A DNA stretch of 8,900 nucleotides from Verrucomicrobiota bacterium. GTDB taxonomy: Bacteria > Verrucomicrobiota > Verrucomicrobiia > Verrucomicrobiales > Akkermansiaceae. Below are positions 1-6,348 of this stretch, piece by piece. Every line of letters begins with the position of its first letter. The stretch's first letter is position 1. Made by a program: the position numbers and the translations under genes. The DNA lies in assembly GCA_009885905.1 (NCBI GenBank), contig VFJU01000316.1, forward strand, positions 1 to 8,900. Reading direction: 5' to 3'. The notes under the pieces were generated by a model, which saw only the letters and a program-made list of their open reading frames with translations, had not been told where the DNA came from and did not search any database.

Positions 1-87
1 GACAGATTGAGCGCGGTGAAGAGTGTATTGGCGAGCCATGCGGAGCTATATTCTGGCAATGAATTCACCATCCCGCAACCGGTATGA
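1..87 (+). CDS. possible 3' end of an unidentified plus-strand gene (partial)
   Basis: Reading from base 1, the plus strand is open for 28 codons and stops with TGA at 85-87. The predicted C-terminus contains hydrophilic and hydrophobic alternation and ends NEFTIPQPV, which reads like a natural protein tail. A hairpin with a T-run follows directly, which fits a gene ending here and converging on livF. Frame 3 is also open to a TGA at 60-62, so the frame is not certain, and the fragment is too short to assign a family. I do not recognise the product. Confidence 0.33.
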   Translation, partial: DRLSAVKSVLASHAELYSGNEFTIPQPV

Positions 88-119
88 TTCGCAGCGATCT
101 AGCGATCACCTTGTTTTTT
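81..119 (+). terminator. candidate rho-independent terminator of the left-edge plus-strand gene
   Basis: On the plus strand GGT (81-83), GAT (86-88) and CGC (90-92) can pair with GCG, ATC and ACC in 102-110, around a loop at 93-101, with small bulges (AT at 84-85, T at 89). A T-rich run, TTGTTTTTT (111-119), follows. The stem is imperfect, so the terminator call is tentative. In the other direction the hairpin lacks a U-run, so it would not obviously terminate the liv operon. The segment also carries a 7-bp tandem repeat, AGCGATC, at 93-99 and 101-107. Confidence 0.35.
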
Positions 120-143
120 AATCAAATCCCACTCGTTAAGAAA

Positions 144-851
144 TCAGGCGCCTAAATAAGCCGCTTGTACTTGCGGATCTGCCTTAACCACCGCTGATGG
201 GCCCTCTACCATGATTTTTCCGGATTCCAAAACGTACGCATAAGATGAGACCTCGAGTGCGAGATTTGCATTCTGCTCGATAAGCAAGATGGTAAGTCCC
301 TGCTCACGGTTAATCTCGACGATGCGCTCAAAGATTGATTTTACCAGTAACGGGGCGATGCCAAGTGACGGTTCGTCGAGCATCAAAAACTTCGGCTTGC
401 TCAACAGTGCCCGCCCGATGGCAAGCATCTGCTGCTCACCACCCGAGAGTGTGCCAGCATTTTGACTGCGACGCTCTTTGAGTCTTGGAAATAATCCAAA
501 AACGTAATCCGTTTGGGAGCTTATCCATTTTGTATCGAGTTGAAGATATGCTCCCATCCGTAGATTTTCTTGAACAGTTAGATTTGAAAAAACCATTCTT
601 CCCTCTGGGACATGACACAATCCACTAGCAACTATCAAATGCGGCGGCATTTTTGAAATTTCTTTCTCTTCGTACTTGATTGATCCGGTCGTGCATTTCA
701 CCAATCCAGACAAGCACCGCAACGTGGTAGATTTTCCCGCACCATTTGCCCCGATTAAAGTGACGATACTGCCCTTAGGCACATTTAAATTAATACCGTG
801 AAGTGCTTTGATTGCACCGTAGGAAACATGAAGATTTTCAACCGATAGCAT
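144..851 (-). CDS. livF: branched-chain amino acid ABC transporter, ATP-binding protein LivF
   Basis: This is one of the two cytoplasmic ATPases that power the Liv-type importer; it pairs with LivG on the LivH/LivM channel. The 235-residue length is normal for LivF. Visible motifs in order are Walker A GANGAGKST (34-42), the LivF-type VPEGR segment (81-85) where other ABC proteins carry the Q-loop glutamine, the ABC signature LSGGEQQ (135-141), Walker B FLMLDEP (155-161) and IEQN (191-194) at the H-loop. The glutamine instead of histidine at the H-loop is usual in LivF and is not a defect. The ATG at 851 gives the standard MLSVENLHVSYG start. It lies 11 nt after the livG stop with no good Shine-Dalgarno sequence, so translation may depend on coupling. 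It is the last gene of the liv operon. The transported ligand cannot be read from this subunit. Confidence 0.95.
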   Translation of the reverse strand: MLSVENLHVSYGAIKALHGINLNVPKGSIVTLIGANGAGKSTTLRCLSGLVKCTTGSIKYEEKEISKMPPHLIVASGLCHVPEGRMVFSNLTVQENLRMGAYLQLDTKWISSQTDYVFGLFPRLKERRSQNAGTLSGGEQQMLAIGRALLSKPKFLMLDEPSLGIAPLLVKSIFERIVEINREQGLTILLIEQNANLALEVSSYAYVLESGKIMVEGPSAVVKADPQVQAAYLGA

Positions 852-862
852 GCTTTTAGATA

Positions 863-1636
863 TTATATCGCTGCTGCCCCTAAGTAAGCTTCGATGACTT
901 TCGGGTGAGACTGAATCTCTTTGGGATTACCCTCTGCAATTTTGATTCCGTATTCGAGAACTGCAATGCGCTCACAAATCCCCATCACCACTTTCATGTC
1001 ATGCTCGACGAGCAAAACTGAAAGTTGATAGCGTTCTTTGACGAATCGAATCAGTCGCATGAGATCCTCTTTTTCGGATGGATTCATGCCAGCGGCAGGT
1101 TCGTCGAGCAGTAGAATTTTTGGACGAGTGGCAAGTGCTCGGACGATTTCTAGTCTGCGTTGATCCCCGTATGGCATTGAGGTTGCAAGTTCATCACGCT
1201 GATCTCCAAGATTAAAAATATCGAGAAGTTCCATGACGTTTTTCTCAGTTTCCACCTCAGCAGATCGCCATCGTTTGCCACGCCAAAGAGAACTAAAAAA
1301 ACCTTCGTGATTATGAAGGCGAGCAGCCACACGCACATTATCGAGCACACTCATGCTGCGGAATAGCCGAATATTTTGAAAAGTCCGAGCAATACCTAGG
1401 CCAGCGAGCTGATTAGGTTTTACCCCAAGCGTATTTTTCCCAGCGAAACTAATTTCACCACTCGTGGGCTGATAAACTCCGGTAATCATATTGAACGCGG
1501 TCGTCTTACCCGCACCGTTGGGGCCGATGAGTCCGACGAGTTCACCCTCACCGATACTTATCGACAAATCTGAAACGGCAGTTAGTCCGCCGAACTTGAT
1601 CGTCACATTCTTAAGATCTAATAAAGGAAGACTCAT
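863..1636 (-). CDS. livG: branched-chain amino acid ABC transporter, ATP-binding protein LivG
   Basis: This is the second ATPase subunit of the Liv-type importer, acting at the cytoplasmic face of the inner membrane. Its 257 residues match the family length. Motifs are Walker A GPNGAGKTT (38-46), Q-loop RTFQNIRLF with Gln87, the family-typical signature variant MPYGDQRRLEI (154-164), Walker B ILLLDEP (174-180) and H-loop His212 in LLVEHDM. The insertion between Q-loop and signature (about 105-150) and the C-terminal HPKVIEAYLGA segment separate LivG from LivF. The ATG at 1636-1634 overlaps the livM stop in an ATGA of 4 bp, which indicates translational coupling. A purine-rich AAGAAG lies inside the livM end and may serve as ribosome binding site. 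Confidence 0.95.
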   Translation of the reverse strand: MSLPLLDLKNVTIKFGGLTAVSDLSISIGEGELVGLIGPNGAGKTTAFNMITGVYQPTSGEISFAGKNTLGVKPNQLAGLGIARTFQNIRLFRSMSVLDNVRVAARLHNHEGFFSSLWRGKRWRSAEVETEKNVMELLDIFNLGDQRDELATSMPYGDQRRLEIVRALATRPKILLLDEPAAGMNPSEKEDLMRLIRFVKERYQLSVLLVEHDMKVVMGICERIAVLEYGIKIAEGNPKEIQSHPKVIEAYLGAAAI

Positions 1637-2556
1637 GATTTGCTTCTTCTTTGGGTCTTGAATGAGAACAGTCCCTCGGGACGGAGTAGCATCAAGAGAA
1701 TGATCAGCAACGAGTAAATGATCATGCGATACTCCGAAAACTCTCTCAGAAATTCTGGCATCAAAGTGAGGAGAATCGCCGCAGCAATCACTCCGCCCGT
1801 ACGCCCCATTCCACCAAGGATCACCATCACGACAATATCGATCGATTTCACCCAGTCGAAGCCCGTGGGCGAAAGAAACTGCTTGTGGTGAGCGTATAAT
1901 CCGCCGGCGATCCCCGCGAAGAATGCCCCGGTAACAAAAGCGACTACCTTCGTCCGCGTCGTGTTGACGCCGTGGGATGCAGCTGCGATTTCGTCATCGT
2001 GGACCGCGATAAAAGCCCGTCCATAAGTCGAGTTTACAAGAGTTGCGATTGCGTAAACCGTGATCACGGCAAATCCAAAAGCCCAACCCAGCGTGGTCAA
2101 TTTGGGTATGCCTTTGAGGCCGCTTGCTGCACCAACGGCTTCGGTATTTTGAGCAATCACCCGGATAATCTCACCGAAGCCTAAAGTGACGATGGCGAGA
2201 TAGTCGCCACGAAGTCGCAAGGATGGCACGCCGACCAACCAACCAACTGCCGCGGCGAGCACACCGCCCGCGCAGAGGGACAAGGGAAAATACCAAAATG
2301 CTTGAATCGATTCGCCGACACTTAATGATATCCACGCAGAAAAGTAACCACCGATGGCCATGAAACCAGCATGACCCAGACTGAATTGCCCAGTATGCCC
2401 ATTGATCAAATTAAGACTTGTCGCGAGGATGATCGCGATCCCTACATCAATTACGACCCCCAGATAATAACGATTGAACTGAGGCGAAAAATAAGATGCT
2501 AGAATTGCAAGTGCTATACCTAACAATAACCAGCGTTTTGCACCACGAAAATTCAT
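1633..2556 (-). CDS. livM: branched-chain amino acid ABC transporter permease LivM
   Basis: This inner-membrane permease forms the translocation path together with LivH. The 307-residue protein is strongly hydrophobic, with several membrane segments (for example about 9-24, 33-50, 92-110, 160-174, 205-222, 239-265 and 278-292). Family landmarks are GQFSLGHAGFMAIGGY (56-71), LRGDYLAIVTLGFGEI (115-130), the cytoplasmic coupling segment GRAFIAVHDDEIAAASHGVN (179-198), predicted to contact the ATPases, and the ILGGMGRTGG turn (246-255). The tail RRSKS is short and basic. Its ATG shares one base with the livH stop (TAATG at 2558-2554) and its stop overlaps the livG start, so it sits in a coupled cluster. 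There is no sign of truncation. Confidence 0.94.
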   Translation of the reverse strand: MNFRGAKRWLLLGIALAILASYFSPQFNRYYLGVVIDVGIAIILATSLNLINGHTGQFSLGHAGFMAIGGYFSAWISLSVGESIQAFWYFPLSLCAGGVLAAAVGWLVGVPSLRLRGDYLAIVTLGFGEIIRVIAQNTEAVGAASGLKGIPKLTTLGWAFGFAVITVYAIATLVNSTYGRAFIAVHDDEIAAASHGVNTTRTKVVAFVTGAFFAGIAGGLYAHHKQFLSPTGFDWVKSIDIVVMVILGGMGRTGGVIAAAILLTLMPEFLREFSEYRMIIYSLLIILLMLLRPEGLFSFKTQRRSKS

Positions 2557-3467
2557 TAGACCTTCTCGATCGTTGAGCGGCCAAGTAGACCAGCAGGTTT
2601 GAGCAGCAGAATTAGAATAAGAATCCCGAACGCGATGGCGTCTCTGTAGTTAGATAACCCGGGAATTCCTCCTGCAAAAGTTTCAAGTAATCCGAGCAAG
2701 AACCCACCAAGAACTGCGCCTGGAAGATTTCCAATCCCACCGAGAACCGCCGCAACAAATGCACGAAGACCTGGTTGAACCCCCATCAACGGTTCAATTC
2801 CAGGTGCCTTCATCGCGTAGAGGACCCCCGCAATCGCAGCAAGTGCCGAGCCAAGCCCGAAAGTGAATGAGATAATCTTGTCCACTGGCACGCCCATGAG
2901 GGCAGCAGCCTGCTGGTTGTATGAGACCGCTCGCATGGCGGTGCCGACTCGAGTTTTCTGAACGATCCACCACATCGCCACAAGTAAAACGATTGTCACA
3001 CCGACAGTTAGAATATCGTTACTCGAAACCACTAGATTTCCCAAGTTGATTTCATAGTCACTTAGTAATTTTGGAAAAGGTTGAGGGGCGGAACCAAAAA
3101 CTTTTTCGTTCTGCGCGGTGTATTCAATCAAAAGTGAAACGCCGATCGCGGTGATCAAGACTGCCAGTTTTGGCCGATTCCTTAGTGGGCGGTATGCAAG
3201 ACGCTCGATCAACATTCCGATGCAGGCGCAAACCGCGGCCGCAACTACAAATACCATCACGCATCCAACGGGTGATTCTGCACCTGCAACTTTTTCAATC
3301 TGAGGAGCAACATAGAGCGCGGTGAAAGCACCCAGCATCAAGACATCACTGTGAGCGAAATTGATAAAACGCAGCACACCATAAACCATCGTGTAACCTA
3401 GAGCGATCAACGCGTAAATCGCTCCCAAACCTAGCCCATTGATTGCTTGCTGAAGAAACCAATCCAA
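2556..3467 (-). CDS. livH: branched-chain amino acid ABC transporter permease LivH (TTG start)
   Basis: This is the partner permease to LivM in the Liv-type importer. The 303-residue protein begins with the family-typical stretch DWFLQQAINGLGLGAIYALIA, continues ALGYTMVYGVLRFINFAHS (22-40), has the coupling segment GTAMRAVSYNQQAAALMGV (175-193), and ends with the LGGIGNLPGAVLGG motif (242-255) and a last membrane helix before KPAGLLG. The start codon is TTG at 3467-3465. An in-frame TAA lies four codons upstream, no ATG occurs before residue 27, and the N-terminus matches the family from this point, so TTG is the best choice. No Shine-Dalgarno sequence precedes it. The gene follows livK after 67 nt of AT-rich sequence in which I see no strong terminator. 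Confidence 0.93.
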   Translation of the reverse strand: MDWFLQQAINGLGLGAIYALIALGYTMVYGVLRFINFAHSDVLMLGAFTALYVAPQIEKVAGAESPVGCVMVFVVAAAVCACIGMLIERLAYRPLRNRPKLAVLITAIGVSLLIEYTAQNEKVFGSAPQPFPKLLSDYEINLGNLVVSSNDILTVGVTIVLLVAMWWIVQKTRVGTAMRAVSYNQQAAALMGVPVDKIISFTFGLGSALAAIAGVLYAMKAPGIEPLMGVQPGLRAFVAAVLGGIGNLPGAVLGGFLLGLLETFAGGIPGLSNYRDAIAFGILILILLLKPAGLLGRSTIEKV

Positions 3468-3534
3468 AAGAATTATTAGTTAAAAATTAGATGGGTCGAG
3501 CAATACAAAAAAGACTCAATTCATCGTTAGGAAA

Positions 3535-4683
3535 TCAAGGATTGACGGTGGTGTTGTAGGTAAACTTTTCATTTTTAATTTGGATAAAGACGAGAGCTTT
3601 TACCGCATCACGATCAGCGTTGAGGTTTATGTTGCCACTTGCACCGGCAAAATTTTTGGTGGCTGCGATCGCATCACGCAGTGCCACTGACTCGGTGGTT
3701 TTGGCGCGTTTGATTGCATCCACCAGCACCATGGCTGAGTCGTATCCCAGAACCGCCATCGCATCCGGGGTTTTCCCCTCGAAGCGCTTTTGATATGCGG
3801 CAACGAAAGCCGTCATTTCTGGAGTCGGTTGCTCGATCGAGCAGTGGGTTGAGAAGTAGTGACCTTCCATGGCATCCTTGCCAATGGTGAGAAGACTTTC
3901 ACTCTCCCATCCATCACCGCCGAAGATCGGAATATTCATGCCCAGTTGTTTGGCTTGGATGCAGATGAGTGCAACATCGTTGTAATAGCCTGGAAGGAAA
4001 ATGGCATCTGGATTGTCACTTTTAATCGCAGTGAGCTGGCCTTTAAAATCTTTGTCGCCGCCGTTGAAGTCCAACTCTGTGCCGATATTGCCACCGTTGT
4101 TACTGTACTTCGCCTTGAAACTTTTGGCCAAGCCTTTGCTGTAGTCACTTTTCACATCGGTTAGAATTGCGACTTTCTTTGCTTTCAGTGTGCCACTTGC
4201 AAAGTTGGCTAGAGCGCCACCTTGGAAATCGTCATTAAAACAGACTCGGAAAATATAGTTACCTTCTTGCGTGACTGTAGGATTTGTGGACGCGGGCGAA
4301 ATCATTGGGATTTGGCTTTGCTGGCAGATCGGTGCAGCTTCTAACGAGCGACTGGATGCAACCTCACCAAGGATCGCGATTACGCCATCCTTGGAGATGA
4401 GCTTGTTGACCGCATTAGCTGGCTCACCCGCCTTAGTTTGATCATCCTCGGTTAGTAATTCCAATTGCTTGCCCAGCACGCCACCAGATAAGTTTACCTG
4501 CTCGATGGCAAGCAAGGTGCCTTCATGGGCAGACGTGCCGAACGTCGCTTCTTTACCGGTGAGCGAGGCGAATTCACCCACCTTGATCTTGTCGCCACCA
4601 CCAGACTTGCAACTTGATAGACTGATAAAAACGATGAGAATAACGACGAGTGATGATATCCAGTATTGAGCTTTCATTGTCAT
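3535..4683 (-). CDS. livK: branched-chain amino acid-type periplasmic binding protein, lipoprotein (LivK-like)
   Basis: This is the ligand-capturing subunit of the importer, from the type I periplasmic binding protein fold used for leucine, isoleucine, valine and related amino acids or amides. The N-terminus has a hydrophobic segment (9-22) and the lipobox SLSSC, with the lipid-modified Cys at residue 25 followed by Lys26, so it is predicted to be a membrane-anchored lipoprotein rather than a freely soluble protein. The fold starts at KIKVGEFASLTG (32-43). SPASTNP (129-135) aligns with the loop that binds the ligand amino group, and GGDGWES (255-261) and LGYDSA (312-317) are further family landmarks. 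The total of 382 residues is normal. Two starts are possible, ATG at 4683 or ATG at 4677 (residue 3); neither has a Shine-Dalgarno sequence and the leader is AT-rich. The exact ligand is not determined by sequence. Confidence 0.93.
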   Translation of the reverse strand: MTMKAQYWISSLVVILIVFISLSSCKSGGGDKIKVGEFASLTGKEATFGTSAHEGTLLAIEQVNLSGGVLGKQLELLTEDDQTKAGEPANAVNKLISKDGVIAILGEVASSRSLEAAPICQQSQIPMISPASTNPTVTQEGNYIFRVCFNDDFQGGALANFASGTLKAKKVAILTDVKSDYSKGLAKSFKAKYSNNGGNIGTELDFNGGDKDFKGQLTAIKSDNPDAIFLPGYYNDVALICIQAKQLGMNIPIFGGDGWESESLLTIGKDAMEGHYFSTHCSIEQPTPEMTAFVAAYQKRFEGKTPDAMAVLGYDSAMVLVDAIKRAKTTESVALRDAIAATKNFAGASGNINLNADRDAVKALVFIQIKNEKFTYNTTVNP

Positions 4684-4689
4684 AAGTAT

Positions 4690-4735
4690 TTGAAATAAAA
4701 TTAAAAATTAAACATGGCACCTCTCGAAGGCAACC
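4690..4735 (-). terminator. weak candidate terminator or attenuator between thiS and livK
   Basis: On the minus strand, 4735-4716 can fold with CCT paired to AGG around a TCGAG loop, extended by two wobble pairs, a mismatch and a G-C pair. A U-rich stretch follows at 4713-4690. The stem is short, so this may only be an AT-rich leader. The position is where a terminator would be expected, between two blocks with unrelated functions. Confidence 0.22.
4705..4733 (-). promoter_or_regulatory. weak sigma70-like promoter candidate for the liv operon
   Basis: On the minus strand TTGCCT (4733-4728) and TAATTT (4710-4705) are 17 nt apart, about 21 nt upstream of the livK ATG. Four of six bases match the -35 consensus and three of six the -10, so the call rests mainly on position in the 63-nt gap before livK. 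It overlaps the weak hairpin listed for the same gap; both are unlikely to be true together. Confidence 0.18.
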
Positions 4736-4746
4736 GCATTTATCAA

Positions 4747-4947
4747 CTACCCTCCTGCTGCCAGCATCACAATTTCCACTTTAGAGCCCTCGGATACCAA
4801 CACACTGACAAAATCTCGCGGAAAAATTGCTTTTTCGTCGAGTTCGACAACTACCGGTTGGTCTGCGAAACCTAAAGTTTTAAGCAGAACAAGCACCGTC
4901 ATTGGCGCGTCAATTTCGTGAGAGTTTCCGTTCAAACAAATTTTCAT
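4747..4947 (-). CDS. thiS: ThiS-type sulfur carrier protein (ubiquitin-like fold)
   Basis: This is a 66-residue ubiquitin-like protein that in the thiamine pathway is adenylated at its C-terminal glycine by ThiF, thiocarboxylated, and donates sulfur to ThiG for the thiazole ring. The sequence opens MKICLNGNSHEID, has the middle VVVELDEKAIFPRD (32-45) typical of ThiS, and ends in the diagnostic Gly-Gly (MLAAGG). The length equals that of E. coli ThiS. The ATG at 4947-4945 is chosen because the family begins here; a longer frame back to a TTG at 4995 would add 16 unrelated residues that overlap the DUF2851 gene. It starts 11 nt after the DUF2851 stop, so the two are probably coupled, with no clear Shine-Dalgarno sequence. 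No thiG, thiF or thiH is visible. A MoaD-like role in another thiolation pathway is possible but less likely from the sequence. Confidence 0.85.
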   Translation of the reverse strand: MKICLNGNSHEIDAPMTVLVLLKTLGFADQPVVVELDEKAIFPRDFVSVLVSEGSKVEIVMLAAGG

Positions 4948-4958
4948 CGTTGGTATCG

Positions 4959-6332
4959 TTAACGCCACTGGGCGAGTTGTTCTGGAAAAGGACAATTTTT
5001 ACAGTCTGAAAAATCTTCTAGGCAAAAATCCTGATAGACTTGTAACAAAGCTTGGTGATGAGACACACGGCGCATCCACGGAAGCGATGCTTGAGTAGAT
5101 CCAAACAAGCGAAGACCGCAGCGTTTCACTTTGTCATTCGCAGCAGAGTTCCGCAGTTTGTAATAGGATGAATAAGTCATTCCACCTTCATGCATGGCAA
5201 GAGGTGCTAGATGATTTGCAATTAATTCTAACGCATGAGATCTACCAAACAAAGCAACTTTTTGTTTGGATGGATTGGAGGTAAGGGTATGGCGGTAGTT
5301 CCAAAACTCGTGTTCGAGCATTTGCAAAAAATCGATCAGCGGCTTCGCTGCAAAAGGGCGTGCCAAGGCCAATCGTCGGTATTGTGGCCAAACTTTTATT
5401 AATACAGCGAGCGCACCGACACGTCGATGAGGGTGGTTAGCAGGACGTTGCCCGTGAGTCTTCCATGGAATCGCCCGCTCCCCATTCGTTTCATGGCATG
5501 CACGGCTTTTCCACCAAGTGTCCCACAAGCCCCGTAGATAATCGCGGGTGTCAGGCGGAGCAAGCTCATACAAGTTCGCCGAGAGAAAACCCGCCGATCC
5601 AAACAGTAGCGCTTCCGTCGATTCTGCTTCTAACTTAAGAAACGAAAGCGGCATTCTCTGCGAGAGTAATCTCATTGCCAGTGCATTTCCTCGATATCCT
5701 AGAGTCTCAGCGGTGGCTTGAAATAGCGCTGCATCCCTGCCGTGAGCATCCGCCGTACGCAACCAACGCGCTGCCTTGAGTCCGGCACGATAAACTGCAG
5801 CCTCGCCCAATAAGCACTCGATGCCGCCGACCGACAATCCCTTCAAAGGCGCGACACATCGGCCCGGATGAGCGATTGCCACCTCACGTTGTGGACGATT
5901 GAGCGCATCGGAGAGTTGTATCGCAGTGATCACCACCTGAGGAACCTCTGCATGGTCACAGGTCCGTGTGAAAATCCGGCGACTGTCCGATTCAAAAACC
6001 ACGTGCAAGACCACCGAGCTGAATGCTGGGTTCATACCATGCCCATGGGTTTCCCAATCGCTTGCCAATGGATCTAACTCTAATGGTCCTGTTTTCAATT
6101 CTCCATCGATCTCCACTGCAGTCTGCATGAAATCAGGTCCAGCCCCTCGGTTCCACTCACCAAACTGAACGATTCTTACTTTTTTTCCAGTAGTCGTACG
6201 AAAATCCCTACCGAAAGCGCCGGCAAACCAAAGTGCTTGTAACTCAATCTCTGGCGGCAGTGTTTTTGACAACCCATCTGCCACAAAAAGAGGAGGATGC
6301 CAAACTGATTCTAACAAAAATTCGTAGGTCAT
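4959..6332 (-). CDS. DUF2851 family protein of unknown function
   Basis: I recognise the family, not the function. The 457-residue protein shows DUF2851 landmarks in order: the N-terminal VWHP segment (10-13), FGEWNRGAGPDF (57-68), GPLELDPLASDW (82-93), HGHGMNPAFSSVVLHVVFE (96-114), GYRGNALAMRLLSQRMP (212-228) and RPANHPHRRVGALA (296-309). It ends in a cysteine-rich segment with Cys437, Cys444 and Cys447 (FCLEDFSDCKNCPFP). There is no signal peptide or membrane segment, so it is predicted cytoplasmic. The spacing of Asp67 and Glu85 in strand-like surroundings resembles a PD-(D/E)XK nuclease core, and the cysteines could bind a metal or Fe-S cluster; both are inference. The ATG at 6332 lies 16 nt after the TIGR03790 gene and the stop lies 11 nt before thiS, so it is probably an operon member. 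No Shine-Dalgarno sequence is evident. Confidence 0.82.
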   Translation of the reverse strand: MTYEFLLESVWHPPLFVADGLSKTLPPEIELQALWFAGAFGRDFRTTTGKKVRIVQFGEWNRGAGPDFMQTAVEIDGELKTGPLELDPLASDWETHGHGMNPAFSSVVLHVVFESDSRRIFTRTCDHAEVPQVVITAIQLSDALNRPQREVAIAHPGRCVAPLKGLSVGGIECLLGEAAVYRAGLKAARWLRTADAHGRDAALFQATAETLGYRGNALAMRLLSQRMPLSFLKLEAESTEALLFGSAGFLSANLYELAPPDTRDYLRGLWDTWWKSRACHETNGERAIPWKTHGQRPANHPHRRVGALAVLIKVWPQYRRLALARPFAAKPLIDFLQMLEHEFWNYRHTLTSNPSKQKVALFGRSHALELIANHLAPLAMHEGGMTYSSYYKLRNSAANDKVKRCGLRLFGSTQASLPWMRRVSHHQALLQVYQDFCLEDFSDCKNCPFPEQLAQWR

Positions 6333-6348
6333 TTCAAAAATCGGTCAC

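Noticed and set aside
144..851. Missing H-loop histidine and Q-loop glutamine in LivF
   Set aside because: IEQN and VPEGR at these positions are the normal state in LivF proteins, not inactivating changes.
863..1636. Non-canonical ABC signature MPYGDQ in LivG
   Set aside because: LivG proteins usually carry a YGxQRRLEI-type signature in place of LSGGQ.
3468..3534. Possible promoter or terminator between livK and livH
   Set aside because: The 67-nt gap is AT-rich but I found no stable stem and no convincing -35/-10 pair; it reads as an ordinary intra-operon spacer.
3830..3843. 14-bp perfect palindrome TGCTCGATCGAGCA inside livK
   Set aside because: One palindrome of this length is about what chance gives in a window this size, and it lies inside codons for CSIEQ with no regulatory context.
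3859..4164. Plus-strand 101-codon open frame opposite livK
   Set aside because: It lies wholly within a confidently identified gene on the other strand and shows no recognisable domain; it is a shadow frame.
4948..4995. Longer ThiS starting at the TTG at 4995 (82 residues)
   Set aside because: The extra 16 residues overlap the DUF2851 coding end and do not resemble ThiS; the family begins at the ATG at 4947.
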